A model generated the notes under the pieces. That model had not been told where the DNA came from and did not search any database. It saw only the letters and a program-made list of their open reading frames with translations. This document shows, piece after piece, positions 1 through 7,622 of a DNA stretch of 44,550 nucleotides; position 1 is the stretch's first letter, and each line of letters starts with the position of its first letter. This DNA comes from Candidatus Peribacteria bacterium (GTDB taxonomy: Bacteria > Patescibacteriota > Gracilibacteria > Peribacterales > Peribacteraceae): contig CALRAD010000009.1 of the NCBI GenBank assembly GCA_943350395.1, positions 1-44,550 on the forward strand. Reading direction: 5' to 3'. The translations under genes and the position numbers were made by a program.

Positions 1-1
1 T

Positions 2-160
2 ACTGTCTGGCAAACAGTTCAAGAAGATCTTCCCCCTCTCATGGAAGCAATGATATTTCTCTTGGAAGAACCTTCGATTTTCTCGGAAAATCACATTCGT
101 CATCTCAGGCAATCAATGAAGCAGGCAAAGAAAGGCAAAACTATACGCATGAAATTCTGA
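2..160 (+). CDS. 3' end of an unknown gene (partial)
   Basis: An open frame runs in from the left window edge and ends at a TGA directly abutting the stop codon of the convergent yidD gene, with no base between them. The visible 52 residues include DLPPLMEAM and a basic C-terminus ending in RMKF; the composition (acidic helix, then Lys/Arg-rich tail) looks like a real protein end rather than a shadow frame. I do not recognise the family. The body of the gene lies outside the window, so nothing can be said about its function. Confidence 0.5.
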   Translation, partial: TVWQTVQEDLPPLMEAMIFLLEEPSIFSENHIRHLRQSMKQAKKGKTIRMKF

Positions 161-493
161 TTACTCCATTTCCCTCGCAACCACTGTTTTCATCTTTTCA
201 TCTGACACCTCCTTCCACGGATGACAGCCGAGGATTCTCTTTGCGATCAGAAACAAAGCAATCGGAAACGATTGTGTTTTCAGTGCCTCGATCGCGAACA
301 TCGAGCATGTCGGATCGTGTCTGCAGCAGCCGTAGCGAAAGAAGTGCCGTATCGGTCCGTGATCCGGTGAGAGTGTGTGCTGATAGATTCTGATCAACAT
401 CACGGAAACTATTGCAGGGAGTGATGAAACGGTAGCCAGTGCTTTGCGCGGAAGAGAAGGCATGGAGTAAGATAGTGCATCATACACCTTCAT
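161..493 (-). CDS. yidD: Membrane protein insertion efficiency factor YidD
   Basis: Small membrane-associated protein of the YidD (DUF37) family, which helps YidC/Sec insert inner-membrane proteins. The family signature is visible: LIRIYQHTLSPDHGP near residues 34-48, a cysteine-rich stretch CCRHDPTCSMFAIEAL around 56-71, and RILGCHPW near 87-94. At 110 residues it is slightly longer than the usual 70-90 because of an N-terminal extension of about 30 residues. yidC, its usual partner, is not in the window. Its start codon lies only five bases from the start of the divergent gene at 499, so the two promoters must overlap each other's coding sequence. Confidence 0.9.
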   Translation of the reverse strand: MKVYDALSYSMPSLPRKALATVSSLPAIVSVMLIRIYQHTLSPDHGPIRHFFRYGCCRHDPTCSMFAIEALKTQSFPIALFLIAKRILGCHPWKEVSDEKMKTVVAREME

Positions 494-498
494 GAGTT

Positions 499-768
499 AT
501 GCAGCTTTCACTCAATGACATTCTCTCACTTCTCTCCGTCATTGCGGTCTTGATGTTAATCGTGCTGATTTACCACATGATCTTCGTGTCGGTCTCACTT
601 CGTCGCATTGCCGACCGTATGGATGATCTCAGTAAGGAGATCGAAGGCTTGATTTTAAAGCCGATCGGAGCGATCGAATATCTGATCGACTGGTTTGCCG
701 GTGCCGTTGAGGGGATGAGAGCAGGAAAGGAGGTAGATGAGAAGAAGGCGCATAAACACAAGAATTAA
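499..768 (+). CDS. Small single-span membrane protein, unknown
   Basis: An 89-residue protein with one clear transmembrane helix (about residues 8-31, SLLSVIAVLMLIVLIYHMIF), then an amphipathic stretch with RRIADRMDDLSKEIEGLI and a strongly charged, Lys/His-rich tail. It resembles the many small membrane proteins of CPR genomes, but I assign no family. The ATG at 499 is divergent from yidD with a five-base gap. No Shine-Dalgarno sequence is visible. It may be cotranscribed with the transketolase gene downstream, although an inverted repeat lies between them. Confidence 0.6.
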   Translation: MQLSLNDILSLLSVIAVLMLIVLIYHMIFVSVSLRRIADRMDDLSKEIEGLILKPIGAIEYLIDWFAGAVEGMRAGKEVDEKKAHKHKN

Positions 769-841
769 GAATTACGAATTATGAACGTCGTTATCTGTTT
801 TGCGATATTCCATAATTCATAATTCTTGATTCCTAATTCAT
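761..841. repeat. AT-rich inverted repeat between two genes
   Basis: Two arms of about 25 bases built from AGAATTA/TAATTCT-type units (761-785 and 810-840) are nearly complementary around a loop of about 25 bases. The left arm overlaps the end of the preceding gene. There is no T-run typical of an intrinsic terminator. It looks like an extragenic palindromic repeat and would fold into a long hairpin in RNA; an attenuating or mRNA-stabilising role is possible but not shown. Confidence 0.6.
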
Positions 842-878
842 CTATGAGTCATCTTTGCTTTCGCCTAAACTATGGTTG

Positions 879-3254
879 ATGAGCATCCCCGACTTCAAGC
901 AGTTCATCGGCAAGGACACCAAGGCGGTTCCGATGTCGCTTCAGAGAATCGCCGCTGCGAAACTTCCTGTGGAGCGGTACTGGATCGGGCCGGAGGATGC
1001 GGCAAAAATTTCAAAAGAGGAAGCCGATGCGTACAAGACTGCGCACGGCATCATGATGCGGCTCAGTATCGAAGCGCCACTCAAGCACAAATCGGGGCAT
1101 CCGGGCGGACCACTGTCCGCTTTCACGTTCTGTTACGAACTGTATCGTCACCGGAATCCGGAGTGCGACGAATCACTGCGCTTCAGTGCCGGTCATCTTT
1201 CGCTTCTTGCGTACAATCTGCAGTGGCTCTTCGGGAGAGATAGGGGAGATGCGCGCCTAGCTTCGCCGCAGGCAATCCTCGATACGTTCCGTACGGTATC
1301 CGGTCTTCCCGGACATGCGGAAGCTGGCATTGGCGATATTCCGTTCGGTTCAGGACCGCTCGGCAAAGGACCGTCGAATGCGCTCGGCAATGCATTCGGT
1401 CGCAAGATTCTCAAGAAGAAAGGCATTGTGGATGTGCTTCTTGCTGACGGAGACAGTCAGGAAGGACAAGTGCTTGAGGCATTTAGGCTCGCATCGCACT
1501 TGAAGCTCGACAATCTGATCGTTCACGGTGACTGGAACGACATTCAGCTCTCCGGAATTCCAAGTAAGACGATGGCGACGGATCTTGCGAGTATCGCAGC
1601 CGACATCGGTTTTGCCGTGATCGAAGTTCAAAACGGTAACGATCAGGCTCAGGTCGCTGCAGCAATCGAGAAAGCCGACAGTCTTGTCGGGAAAGGTCGT
1701 CCTATTTTCGTCTGCTACTACACGACGATGGGATCGGGTGTTGCGCTCATGGAAGAAGGATCGAATACGGGCAAAAAAAATTATCATGGTGCGCCTTTGT
1801 CCGAAGCCGAAGCGAAAACCGCACTCGATGCGCTGAAGTTGCCGACGATGGCGGAGCTCACAAAGTCGTTTGAGCCCGTGCGCAAAAAATATCAGGAGAA
1901 GTTTTCTGCAGCACTCAAGAAACGTTCAAGTCTTCGATTACCCTTCACACTTCCTGCCGCTTACAAGCGTGTAGTGACGAAGGAAGCAGGTGCGGCACGC
2001 AAGGATTTCGGAGCGGTGCACTTGAAGGCTCTTATGGCTGGCGATCCCCGTATTGTCGTTCTGCATGCTGATCTTGCCGATTCCGGTGGATTCGGAGCAG
2101 TCGAAAAGGTATTTCCGGATCGCGTCATCAATGTAGGAGTTGCGGAAGCAAACATGTACATGATGGCCGCGGGAATGAGGCAGGCAGGTCTCCTTCCTGT
2201 CACATACACCTTCGCGGCATTCGGCATGAACGAAGCAAGAGCGAATGCGCGTTTGATCGACGTGAATACGGGTCACATTCCTTTGGGTGTACTGCACGAT
2301 TGCACGCATGCGGGACTGAGTGTGGGCGAAGACGGCGAGACGCATCAGGAACGCAACTACGTGAATATCCCCTTCGATCACACGCAGGTGTGGGTGACGG
2401 GGGACAGCAATCAGGCGGCTGCGATGGCGGAGCGAGCAATGCAGATTATTGCAGCGGGAACCGAGAGCATTTATGTGTTCTCTGGACGGTCAAATCATCC
2501 TCAGTTACTGAATGCGGCAGGTGAACCGGTGTACGGCTTCGATTATGTCTTTGACGGTCGTGCAACGGTTGTGCGCGGTAGCGGCGATACGCGAGACCAG
2601 GCGACGATTCTCAGTTACGGCGCGGCACTGCATGAGGCGGTGAAGGCTGCAGATATTCTGTCTGCAAAAGATCGGACAGTACGCGTACTCAACGTCGGTT
2701 GTATCCGACCGCTGGATGCAGCAGCAGTGCTTCAGGCAGCACTCGAGACGCAGCACTTGATTGTCGTCGAAGATCACAACACTGAGGGAGGACTCGCGTC
2801 TCAGGTCGCCGATATTATCGCCGATCTTGCAGTACCGTGCACATTGCACCGCATGGGAGTTCGGCATTATTTCCCGTCGGGTCCGGCAGATCAGCTTATG
2901 GTTCTTGCAGGACTCGATGCCGAAGAAATCGCGAATGCGGTGGAAGATCAGTTCGCGTATCGACTTGCAGGGGGAGAAGAGGCATTCGTCGCGTGTTTGT
3001 ATGCACTTGCAACGCGAGTGCTGACAACACGTTTTGCCGTGAGTGCTCAGCCTTTGATCAAGCGATTGCTTATCGACCCCACATACATCAAGTCTCTCCG
3101 CGAATTCTGGAAAGCACGCGAGTACGATCGGAAACAATTGCCGACGAACGAGGAGTTGATTGCAGCTCTTGCTTCGGTTGTCGATACGACAGGCACGTTG
3201 AATCCACTCACGGGAACCGAGAGGGAGGTGCAGCAGGATATCGGGATGATTTGA
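879..3254 (+). CDS. tkt: Transketolase (enlarged, single chain)
   Basis: Thiamine-diphosphate enzyme moving two-carbon ketol units between sugar phosphates in the non-oxidative pentose phosphate pathway. Visible signatures: HKSGHPGGPLSA near the N-terminus, the ThDP/metal loop with GDSQEG followed by DNLIVHGDWND, KNYHGAPL, then in the pyrimidine-binding domain GVAEANMYMMAAG with the expected catalytic glutamate, and THAGLSVGEDGETHQ. From the ATG at 879 it is 791 residues, about 130 longer than common transketolases; the extra length is a C-terminal extension after residue 680. A TTG at 855 in the same frame is an alternative start. In CPR bacteria lacking oxidative steps this enzyme usually supplies ribose phosphate from glycolytic intermediates. 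Confidence 0.92.
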   Translation: MSIPDFKQFIGKDTKAVPMSLQRIAAAKLPVERYWIGPEDAAKISKEEADAYKTAHGIMMRLSIEAPLKHKSGHPGGPLSAFTFCYELYRHRNPECDESLRFSAGHLSLLAYNLQWLFGRDRGDARLASPQAILDTFRTVSGLPGHAEAGIGDIPFGSGPLGKGPSNALGNAFGRKILKKKGIVDVLLADGDSQEGQVLEAFRLASHLKLDNLIVHGDWNDIQLSGIPSKTMATDLASIAADIGFAVIEVQNGNDQAQVAAAIEKADSLVGKGRPIFVCYYTTMGSGVALMEEGSNTGKKNYHGAPLSEAEAKTALDALKLPTMAELTKSFEPVRKKYQEKFSAALKKRSSLRLPFTLPAAYKRVVTKEAGAARKDFGAVHLKALMAGDPRIVVLHADLADSGGFGAVEKVFPDRVINVGVAEANMYMMAAGMRQAGLLPVTYTFAAFGMNEARANARLIDVNTGHIPLGVLHDCTHAGLSVGEDGETHQERNYVNIPFDHTQVWVTGDSNQAAAMAERAMQIIAAGTESIYVFSGRSNHPQLLNAAGEPVYGFDYVFDGRATVVRGSGDTRDQATILSYGAALHEAVKAADILSAKDRTVRVLNVGCIRPLDAAAVLQAALETQHLIVVEDHNTEGGLASQVADIIADLAVPCTLHRMGVRHYFPSGPADQLMVLAGLDAEEIANAVEDQFAYRLAGGEEAFVACLYALATRVLTTRFAVSAQPLIKRLLIDPTYIKSLREFWKAREYDRKQLPTNEELIAALASVVDTTGTLNPLTGTEREVQQDIGMI

Positions 3255-3255
3255 T

Positions 3256-3465
3256 TTATGGATTTGGGTACGATCTTCTGTTGCACGAAATTTGACAGGC
3301 ATTCAAACATTCGTCGATCGTCGCATACTGATTCCCGAGCGACAGTCTTGCACTGATCACACCTGTGAGCTGCAACATCTGCAGCGATACGAAGATGACA
3401 AGGCAGACGAGAATACAGAGCTGCAGCCAATTCTTCCGGATCGTTGATTGCTGTGGCTTAGGCAT
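3256..3465 (-). CDS. Mini-paralog of the subtilase N-terminal module
   Basis: A 69-residue protein: short basic N-terminus, one transmembrane helix or uncleaved signal (about residues 13-36), then ARLSLGNQYA and a spaced cysteine motif, CLNACQISCNRR. The same module opens the large subtilase upstream, which has ARLSLGNQYA followed by CINACQISCQRR. The DNA is also almost identical across this stretch (near 3325-3352 against 6248-6275), so this is a recent partial duplication kept as a separate frame. It starts 22 bases after the stop of the subtilase gene on the same strand and is probably cotranscribed. No known family; it may be a functional partner or a duplication remnant. Confidence 0.6.
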   Translation of the reverse strand: MPKPQQSTIRKNWLQLCILVCLVIFVSLQMLQLTGVISARLSLGNQYATIDECLNACQISCNRRSYPNP

Positions 3466-3486
3466 GAGAGAAAGCAGGAGCGAAAA

Positions 3487-6393
3487 TTAAGGGCAGAGAG
3501 TCCAACCGTACGGAGAGGGGTTGGCAACAGGATCTGCGCTGAAGCATGCTCGCTGACCATTCTTCTCAAAACATCGCGGCCACAATACTGTGCCACGACC
3601 AAATGGCCATAGGAATGCACCCGTACAGTCAGTGCTGCCTGCTGGAATGCAGCGTCCAAAATGCCCACAGCGGAATTGGCTTAAATCGATTTTGCACCCT
3701 AGGGAGGAAAAATCTGGCTCGTGCGCACAGGTGTAGGGCGCAGCACCCGCAGAACCGGGAGAGCCAGTTGATCCTGCCGATCCACTCGATCCTGCTATCC
3801 CAATTGATCCAGTAGAACCAGAGGATCCTGTGAACCCGATTGATCCAGTAGAACCAGAGGATCCGGGTACGGAAGAAGCAATAGAGCTACTCGATACCGA
3901 ACAAGAACCTCCTCCCGTACAAGAAATCTTTCCTATTTTATTTCCGGAGTACTCTGTAAACCAAATATTTCCATTCGGTCCCTGTGTAATTCCTGCAGGA
4001 CCGCTGCCCGCGGTCGGGATCGTAAATTCGGTGATGGTACCGCTCGGTGTGATTCTTCCTATTTTATTGACATTCCGTTCGGTAAACCACAGATTGCCAT
4101 CGGGCCCTGTGGTAATTCCGGTGGGATGACTGTTCGCTGTTGGAAGGCTGAACTCCGTCAGAGTGCCGCTCGGCGTGATTCTTCCGATTTTGTTTACATT
4201 CTCTTCTGTAAACCAAAGATTGCCATCGGGTCCCGTGGTAATGACAGTAGGATTACTTACCGGTGTGGGAAGAGCAAACTGAGTCACGGTGCCACTCGGT
4301 GTCATTTTTCCGATTTTATTTCCACCTCCGTCTGTAAACCAAAGATTGCCGTCCGGTCCCGTCACAATACCGAAGGGAGCGCCCCCTGTTGGGAGGGTAA
4401 ATTCGGTGATGGTGCCGCTTGGTGTGATTCTTCCGATTTGATTTTCATTTGTTTCCGTAAACCAAACATTGCCATCGGGCCCCGATGTAATCCCCGTAAG
4501 AGCAAGATAGCTGCCGGCTGCTGGAACTATAAATTCGGTCACGGTACCGGTCGGAGTGATCCGCCCTATTTTATGTCCGAATAATTCTGTAAACCACAGA
4601 TTCCCGTCCGGTCCGGTGACAATATCCCACGGGGTACCCGCTGTCGGAATGCCGTACTCGGTCACGGTGCCACTTGGGGTGATTCTCGCGATTTGATGTG
4701 TGTTTGCTTCCGTAAACCACACATTGCCATCGGGACCTTTGGTGATGCCCGCGGGAGAGGCATTCGCTATTGGAACCGGATATTCGGTGATCACATTCCC
4801 ATTGCATACAATCGTTCCTCCGCAGGAAGAAGTGGAAGCAGAACTGCCGCCGGAAGAATTGCTTCCTCCTGATGAAGAGGAAGAAGTACTACTAAACATC
4901 TTCCCGATGTTCAAGCGTCCGTTGCTTACAACTTTTGTTTGCAGAACAGGAAGGACATCAACGGATGCGAGTATTTTTTGTTTTACATTCAGATAACCGA
5001 GAGAGGAATTGGTATTCCACAGCAGCACCGCAGCTCCGGCTACATGCGGAGTTGCCATTGAGGTGCCGCTGAGTAAGCCATAGTTATTTCCGGGCAGCGT
5101 ACTGTAGACATCGACACCAGGAGCAGCCAGATCTACAGAAACTGCTCCGTAGCAACTGAATGCTGCAAGCGCGTCACTGCGATTGGTCGCAGCGACAGCG
5201 ATGATGTTGTCATGGGTGAAGGAACCAGGGTAGATCGGCAGAGTATCATTATTGGTACTGTTGTTTCCTGCTGCAGCAACGAAGAGATTGCCTTGGTTCT
5301 TATTCGCCGTGATTGCATCGGAGATTGCCTGGGAGAATGTGGGAAGACCCCAACTGTTGCTTGTCACCTTAAAACCCATTGTCGTTGCATAATTGATTGC
5401 TTCGACGGCATCACTGACATTACTGCTACCGTCCGCTTTCAGAAACTTTAACGCAGCGACCTTTGCTCTCCAGTTCACACCAGCAATTCCGACACTGTTA
5501 TTCCCCACTCCGGCGATGGTCCCCGAGACGTGTGTCCCGTGACCATTATCGTCCATGGGGTTGCTGTCATTATTCACGAAATCATAGCCATGCACATCAT
5601 CGATGTATCCATTGCTGTCATCATCGATGCCATTCCCGGCAGTCTCGCCGGGATTTGTCCAGATGTTGGCCGCGAGATCAGGGTGATTGTAATCGATGCC
5701 CGTATCGAGGACTCCCACAACAATGCCGGTTGCAGATCCTGTCGTCGTATTCCATGCTTCCGGAGCGTCGATGTCGGCATCTGCAGTACCGCTGCTCTGA
5801 CCGGTGTTATGGAGACCCCACAATTGGCCGAAGGAAGAATCATTCGGGTTGATGAAGACGGATACCGTGTAGTCTGGTTCGGCGTACTCAACTCGGGGAT
5901 CGCTCTGCAGACTCGTGGCAATAGTTCTCGGATCATCACTGTTACTGATTTGAGTAACGTACAGGCGATCCAAGCCTGCTCCCTCCATGAACGACCGTGT
6001 CGTAGTCTGGGAGGAATCTTGGAACAACTTCGTGCTATTACTCAGCCTATATTGGTTCAATAATGCCGTATCAAAGGCATAACCCTGCTTCATCTTGATC
6101 AGGATGCGGTCCGATGCATAGCTATTGGCCGATAGGAGAGAAGAGACACTTGAAGTGTTGAAGCTGGGCGCAGGCGAGGAGGACAGCTGGGTATAGCGCC
6201 TCTGGCAGGAGATCTGACAGGCATTGATGCACGCATTGACGTCCGCATACTGATTGCCGAGCGAGAGTCTTGCGGATAGGGCGCCCGAAAAGAACAGGCG
6301 GCTCTGCAAAATCAGGGACAAAACAAGTAAGCCAAGAATCGAAAACGGCAACCAGTGCTGCCGAATTTTTGAAGATCGATTCTTACGAGCCAT
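3487..6393 (-). CDS. Exported subtilisin-like protease with propeller, collagen-like and Cys-rich domains
   Basis: A 968-residue mosaic surface or secreted protein. Residues 14-37 form a signal/anchor helix, then the ARLSLGNQYA...CQISC module (41-65) and a fervidolysin-like propeptide region (about 95-180). The peptidase S8 domain has its complete catalytic triad: Asp230 in VLDTGIDYNHPDL, His285 in NGHGTHVSG, Ser445 in SGTSMATPH, with Asn377 as oxyanion residue. A Ser/Gly-rich linker (500-523) leads to seven repeats of about 42 residues carrying GPDGNLWFTE and NKIGRITPSGT (535-830), as in seven-bladed Vgb-type propellers. Then come 14 Gly-X-Y triplets (about 844-885) and an 83-residue C-terminus with eight cysteines. 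The protease is predicted active. The propeller alone does not make it a streptogramin lyase; it more likely binds a ligand. Confidence 0.9.
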   Translation of the reverse strand: MARKNRSSKIRQHWLPFSILGLLVLSLILQSRLFFSGALSARLSLGNQYADVNACINACQISCQRRYTQLSSSPAPSFNTSSVSSLLSANSYASDRILIKMKQGYAFDTALLNQYRLSNSTKLFQDSSQTTTRSFMEGAGLDRLYVTQISNSDDPRTIATSLQSDPRVEYAEPDYTVSVFINPNDSSFGQLWGLHNTGQSSGTADADIDAPEAWNTTTGSATGIVVGVLDTGIDYNHPDLAANIWTNPGETAGNGIDDDSNGYIDDVHGYDFVNNDSNPMDDNGHGTHVSGTIAGVGNNSVGIAGVNWRAKVAALKFLKADGSSNVSDAVEAINYATTMGFKVTSNSWGLPTFSQAISDAITANKNQGNLFVAAAGNNSTNNDTLPIYPGSFTHDNIIAVAATNRSDALAAFSCYGAVSVDLAAPGVDVYSTLPGNNYGLLSGTSMATPHVAGAAVLLWNTNSSLGYLNVKQKILASVDVLPVLQTKVVSNGRLNIGKMFSSTSSSSSGGSNSSGGSSASTSSCGGTIVCNGNVITEYPVPIANASPAGITKGPDGNVWFTEANTHQIARITPSGTVTEYGIPTAGTPWDIVTGPDGNLWFTELFGHKIGRITPTGTVTEFIVPAAGSYLALTGITSGPDGNVWFTETNENQIGRITPSGTITEFTLPTGGAPFGIVTGPDGNLWFTDGGGNKIGKMTPSGTVTQFALPTPVSNPTVITTGPDGNLWFTEENVNKIGRITPSGTLTEFSLPTANSHPTGITTGPDGNLWFTERNVNKIGRITPSGTITEFTIPTAGSGPAGITQGPNGNIWFTEYSGNKIGKISCTGGGSCSVSSSSIASSVPGSSGSTGSIGFTGSSGSTGSIGIAGSSGSAGSTGSPGSAGAAPYTCAHEPDFSSLGCKIDLSQFRCGHFGRCIPAGSTDCTGAFLWPFGRGTVLWPRCFEKNGQRACFSADPVANPSPYGWTLCP
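3798..3864. repeat. Direct repeat encoding the Gly-X-Y stalk
   Basis: A 26-base unit at 3803-3828 recurs without mismatch at 3839-3864, a period of 36 bases or 12 codons. It encodes the repeated GSSGSTGSIG segment of the collagen-like region of the subtilase. Such a perfect coding repeat is prone to slippage, so the number of Gly-X-Y triplets may differ between strains. Confidence 0.7.
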
Positions 6394-6438
6394 ACTGAAA
6401 AATTTTACTCCTTTTCCTCAATGCATTCTAAGAGAAAG

Positions 6439-6966
6439 CTACAAATTCTTTTCCTTCGTCACGCCATCGCTCACGATGATCGGATGCCGGTCGATGAAGA
6501 TCGATACGTAGAACCTCTTGATCATCTCCGTCGAGGCGGCAAGAAGCTCGCTGATGAGAGAGCTGAAGCGGCGGATTTTTCGATAGAGCTCGCTCAGCAT
6601 GTACGCGGAACCCGGGCTTTGAGATTTCGAGAGTTTCTTCGCTTGCTTCTCAACGATGCGCACTTCTCTGCGGATGTGCTCGACGAGTTTTTGCTGCATG
6701 ATCGCCGGAGTCGGGATCTTTGCGATTGCTTCGTCTCTCGCTGTCGTTCCTGTCTGCGTTGCACCGGCACCCGTAGCGGCTCCGCCGGACACGGGCAGGT
6801 CTCCGCGCTTGTCTTCACGTACGCGACTCGCGACTGTTCCCATCAAGTCGATTACTTCGACGATCTCCCGGAGTTTCGGCGGTTGAAAAACCTTGTCCGA
6901 GACGGCATTAGGGCTCTTTGTGATCGTGCTCTTTGGTGTTTCTGCGCTGAGGCTTACTCCGTCCAT
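6439..6966 (-). CDS. Unknown cytoplasmic protein
   Basis: From the ATG at 6966 it encodes 175 residues without signal peptide or membrane span. The first half is Ser/Thr/Pro-rich and low in complexity with a Gly/Ala/Thr stretch; the second half (from about residue 80) is helical and basic with KLVEHIRREVRIVEKQAKKL, suggesting a coiled coil. I do not recognise a family. A frame extension to 7044 is open but would place the start upstream of the promoter, which has a -10 of TACAAT ending nine bases before the ATG. It is downstream of, and divergent from, the HIT gene. Confidence 0.6.
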   Translation of the reverse strand: MDGVSLSAETPKSTITKSPNAVSDKVFQPPKLREIVEVIDLMGTVASRVREDKRGDLPVSGGAATGAGATQTGTTARDEAIAKIPTPAIMQQKLVEHIRREVRIVEKQAKKLSKSQSPGSAYMLSELYRKIRRFSSLISELLAASTEMIKRFYVSIFIDRHPIIVSDGVTKEKNL

Positions 6967-6975
6967 AATGTTACT

Positions 6976-7004
6976 ATTGTAGCTTATTTTGGCGGAAAAG
7001 TCAT
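6976..7004 (-). promoter_or_regulatory. Promoter of the unknown gene at 6439-6966
   Basis: On the minus strand ATGACT and TACAAT are separated by 17 bases. The -10 ends nine bases before the ATG at 6966, so the transcript would have almost no leader. This is why the internal ATG is chosen over the longer frame. Confidence 0.5.
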
Positions 7005-7055
7005 TCTTGCCTTGTGTGTTTTGCTCTAGAATCGGGTCATTCATTCCCGTTTTCT

Positions 7056-7394
7056 ATGCTTCCAGACACCATTTTCCATCGAATTCTCAAAAAGGAGATT
7101 CCGGCGACTGTCGTGTACGAAGATGACGAGGTTCTCGTTTTTCATGATATTCACCCGAAAGCTGCGACGCATTTGTTGTTTATTCCGAAGCACTTCGTGG
7201 CATCGATTGCAGACATCACCTCGGAGACTGCGCATCTTCCCGGGCTGCTGATTTTGAAGGCTAAGACATTTGCGAAAGAGAAGGGGATCGACGGATATAA
7301 GCTCACGTTTCATGTCGGTAAAGGCGGAGGACAGGAAGTGATGTACCTGCATCTGCATTTTTTGAGTGAGCAGAAACTAGCCCTCATCCCCTAA
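7056..7394 (+). CDS. HIT family protein with altered histidine triad
   Basis: A 112-residue histidine-triad protein, a superfamily of nucleotide hydrolases and transferases (Hint type, acting on purine nucleoside phosphoramidates). The N-terminal part FHRILKKEIPATVVYEDDEVLVFHDIHP matches Hint proteins, but the first zinc cysteines are absent. The active-site stretch is GGQEVMYLHLHFL: the first His of His-x-His-x-His is Tyr, while the nucleophilic middle His and the last His remain. The final residues LALIP and the stop codon come from the start of an intergenic repeat, so the C-terminus has probably been rewritten by its insertion. The start at 7056 is the first ATG giving the family's N-terminus; an extension to 7014 is unlikely. 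Confidence 0.87.
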   Translation: MLPDTIFHRILKKEIPATVVYEDDEVLVFHDIHPKAATHLLFIPKHFVASIADITSETAHLPGLLILKAKTFAKEKGIDGYKLTFHVGKGGGQEVMYLHLHFLSEQKLALIP

Positions 7395-7565
7395 CCCTTC
7401 TCCGGTCCTCTCTCGGCCCTACGGGGCCACTCTCTCCGCTGAGGCGGAGAAAGAAAGCGGATAAGTTTTTTTCTGGAGAAGGGGGAGCCCGAGCTTCTTT
7501 CGATACACACTTCCTCTCTCCAGCCGATGGAGAGAGGTGGCGCATCAGCGACGGAGTGAGGACCG
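7381..7565. repeat. Composite palindromic repeat, copy 1
   Basis: Between the HIT gene and rpsA lies a chain of short hairpins: CTTCTCCGG/GGAGAAGG-type arms, CTCCGCTGAGGCGGAG, and CTCTCTCCAGCCGATGGAGAGAG, ending in GGAGTGAGGACCGT. The same order of modules recurs at 31719-31843 with about 60 fewer bases, because the segment at roughly 7405-7480 is absent there. In both places it lies directly behind a plus-strand gene. There is no open frame; it is a non-coding repeat element of the REP/MITE kind. Confidence 0.75.
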
Positions 7566-7576
7566 TAGAGGCGCAA

Positions 7577-7605
7577 CAAAAAGAGACGCGCTTTCGCACG
7601 TCTCT
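7577..7605 (-). terminator. Intrinsic terminator of rpsA
   Basis: On the minus strand, 18 bases after the rpsA stop codon, a ten-base-pair stem AGAGACGTGC / GCGCGTCTCT (one G-T pair) closes a GAAA tetraloop and is followed directly by five T residues. This is a textbook rho-independent terminator. Confidence 0.85.
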
Positions 7606-7622
7606 ACGATCTCTTTTTACGT

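Noticed and set aside
2505-3302. 265-codon open frame on the minus strand
   Set aside because: Antisense shadow of transketolase; Cys/Arg/His-rich composition and no domain.
4000-4800. Regularly spaced, similar DNA units that could suggest a repeat array or CRISPR
   Set aside because: The units are about 126 bases, all in one frame, and encode the GPDGNLWFTE...ITPSGT propeller repeats of the subtilase; there are no identical short repeats with unique spacers.
3487-6393. Streptogramin B lyase (Vgb) antibiotic-resistance function
   Set aside because: Only the propeller repeat resembles Vgb. This repeat is common as a binding scaffold, and here it is attached to a protease with stalk; no basis for a resistance claim.
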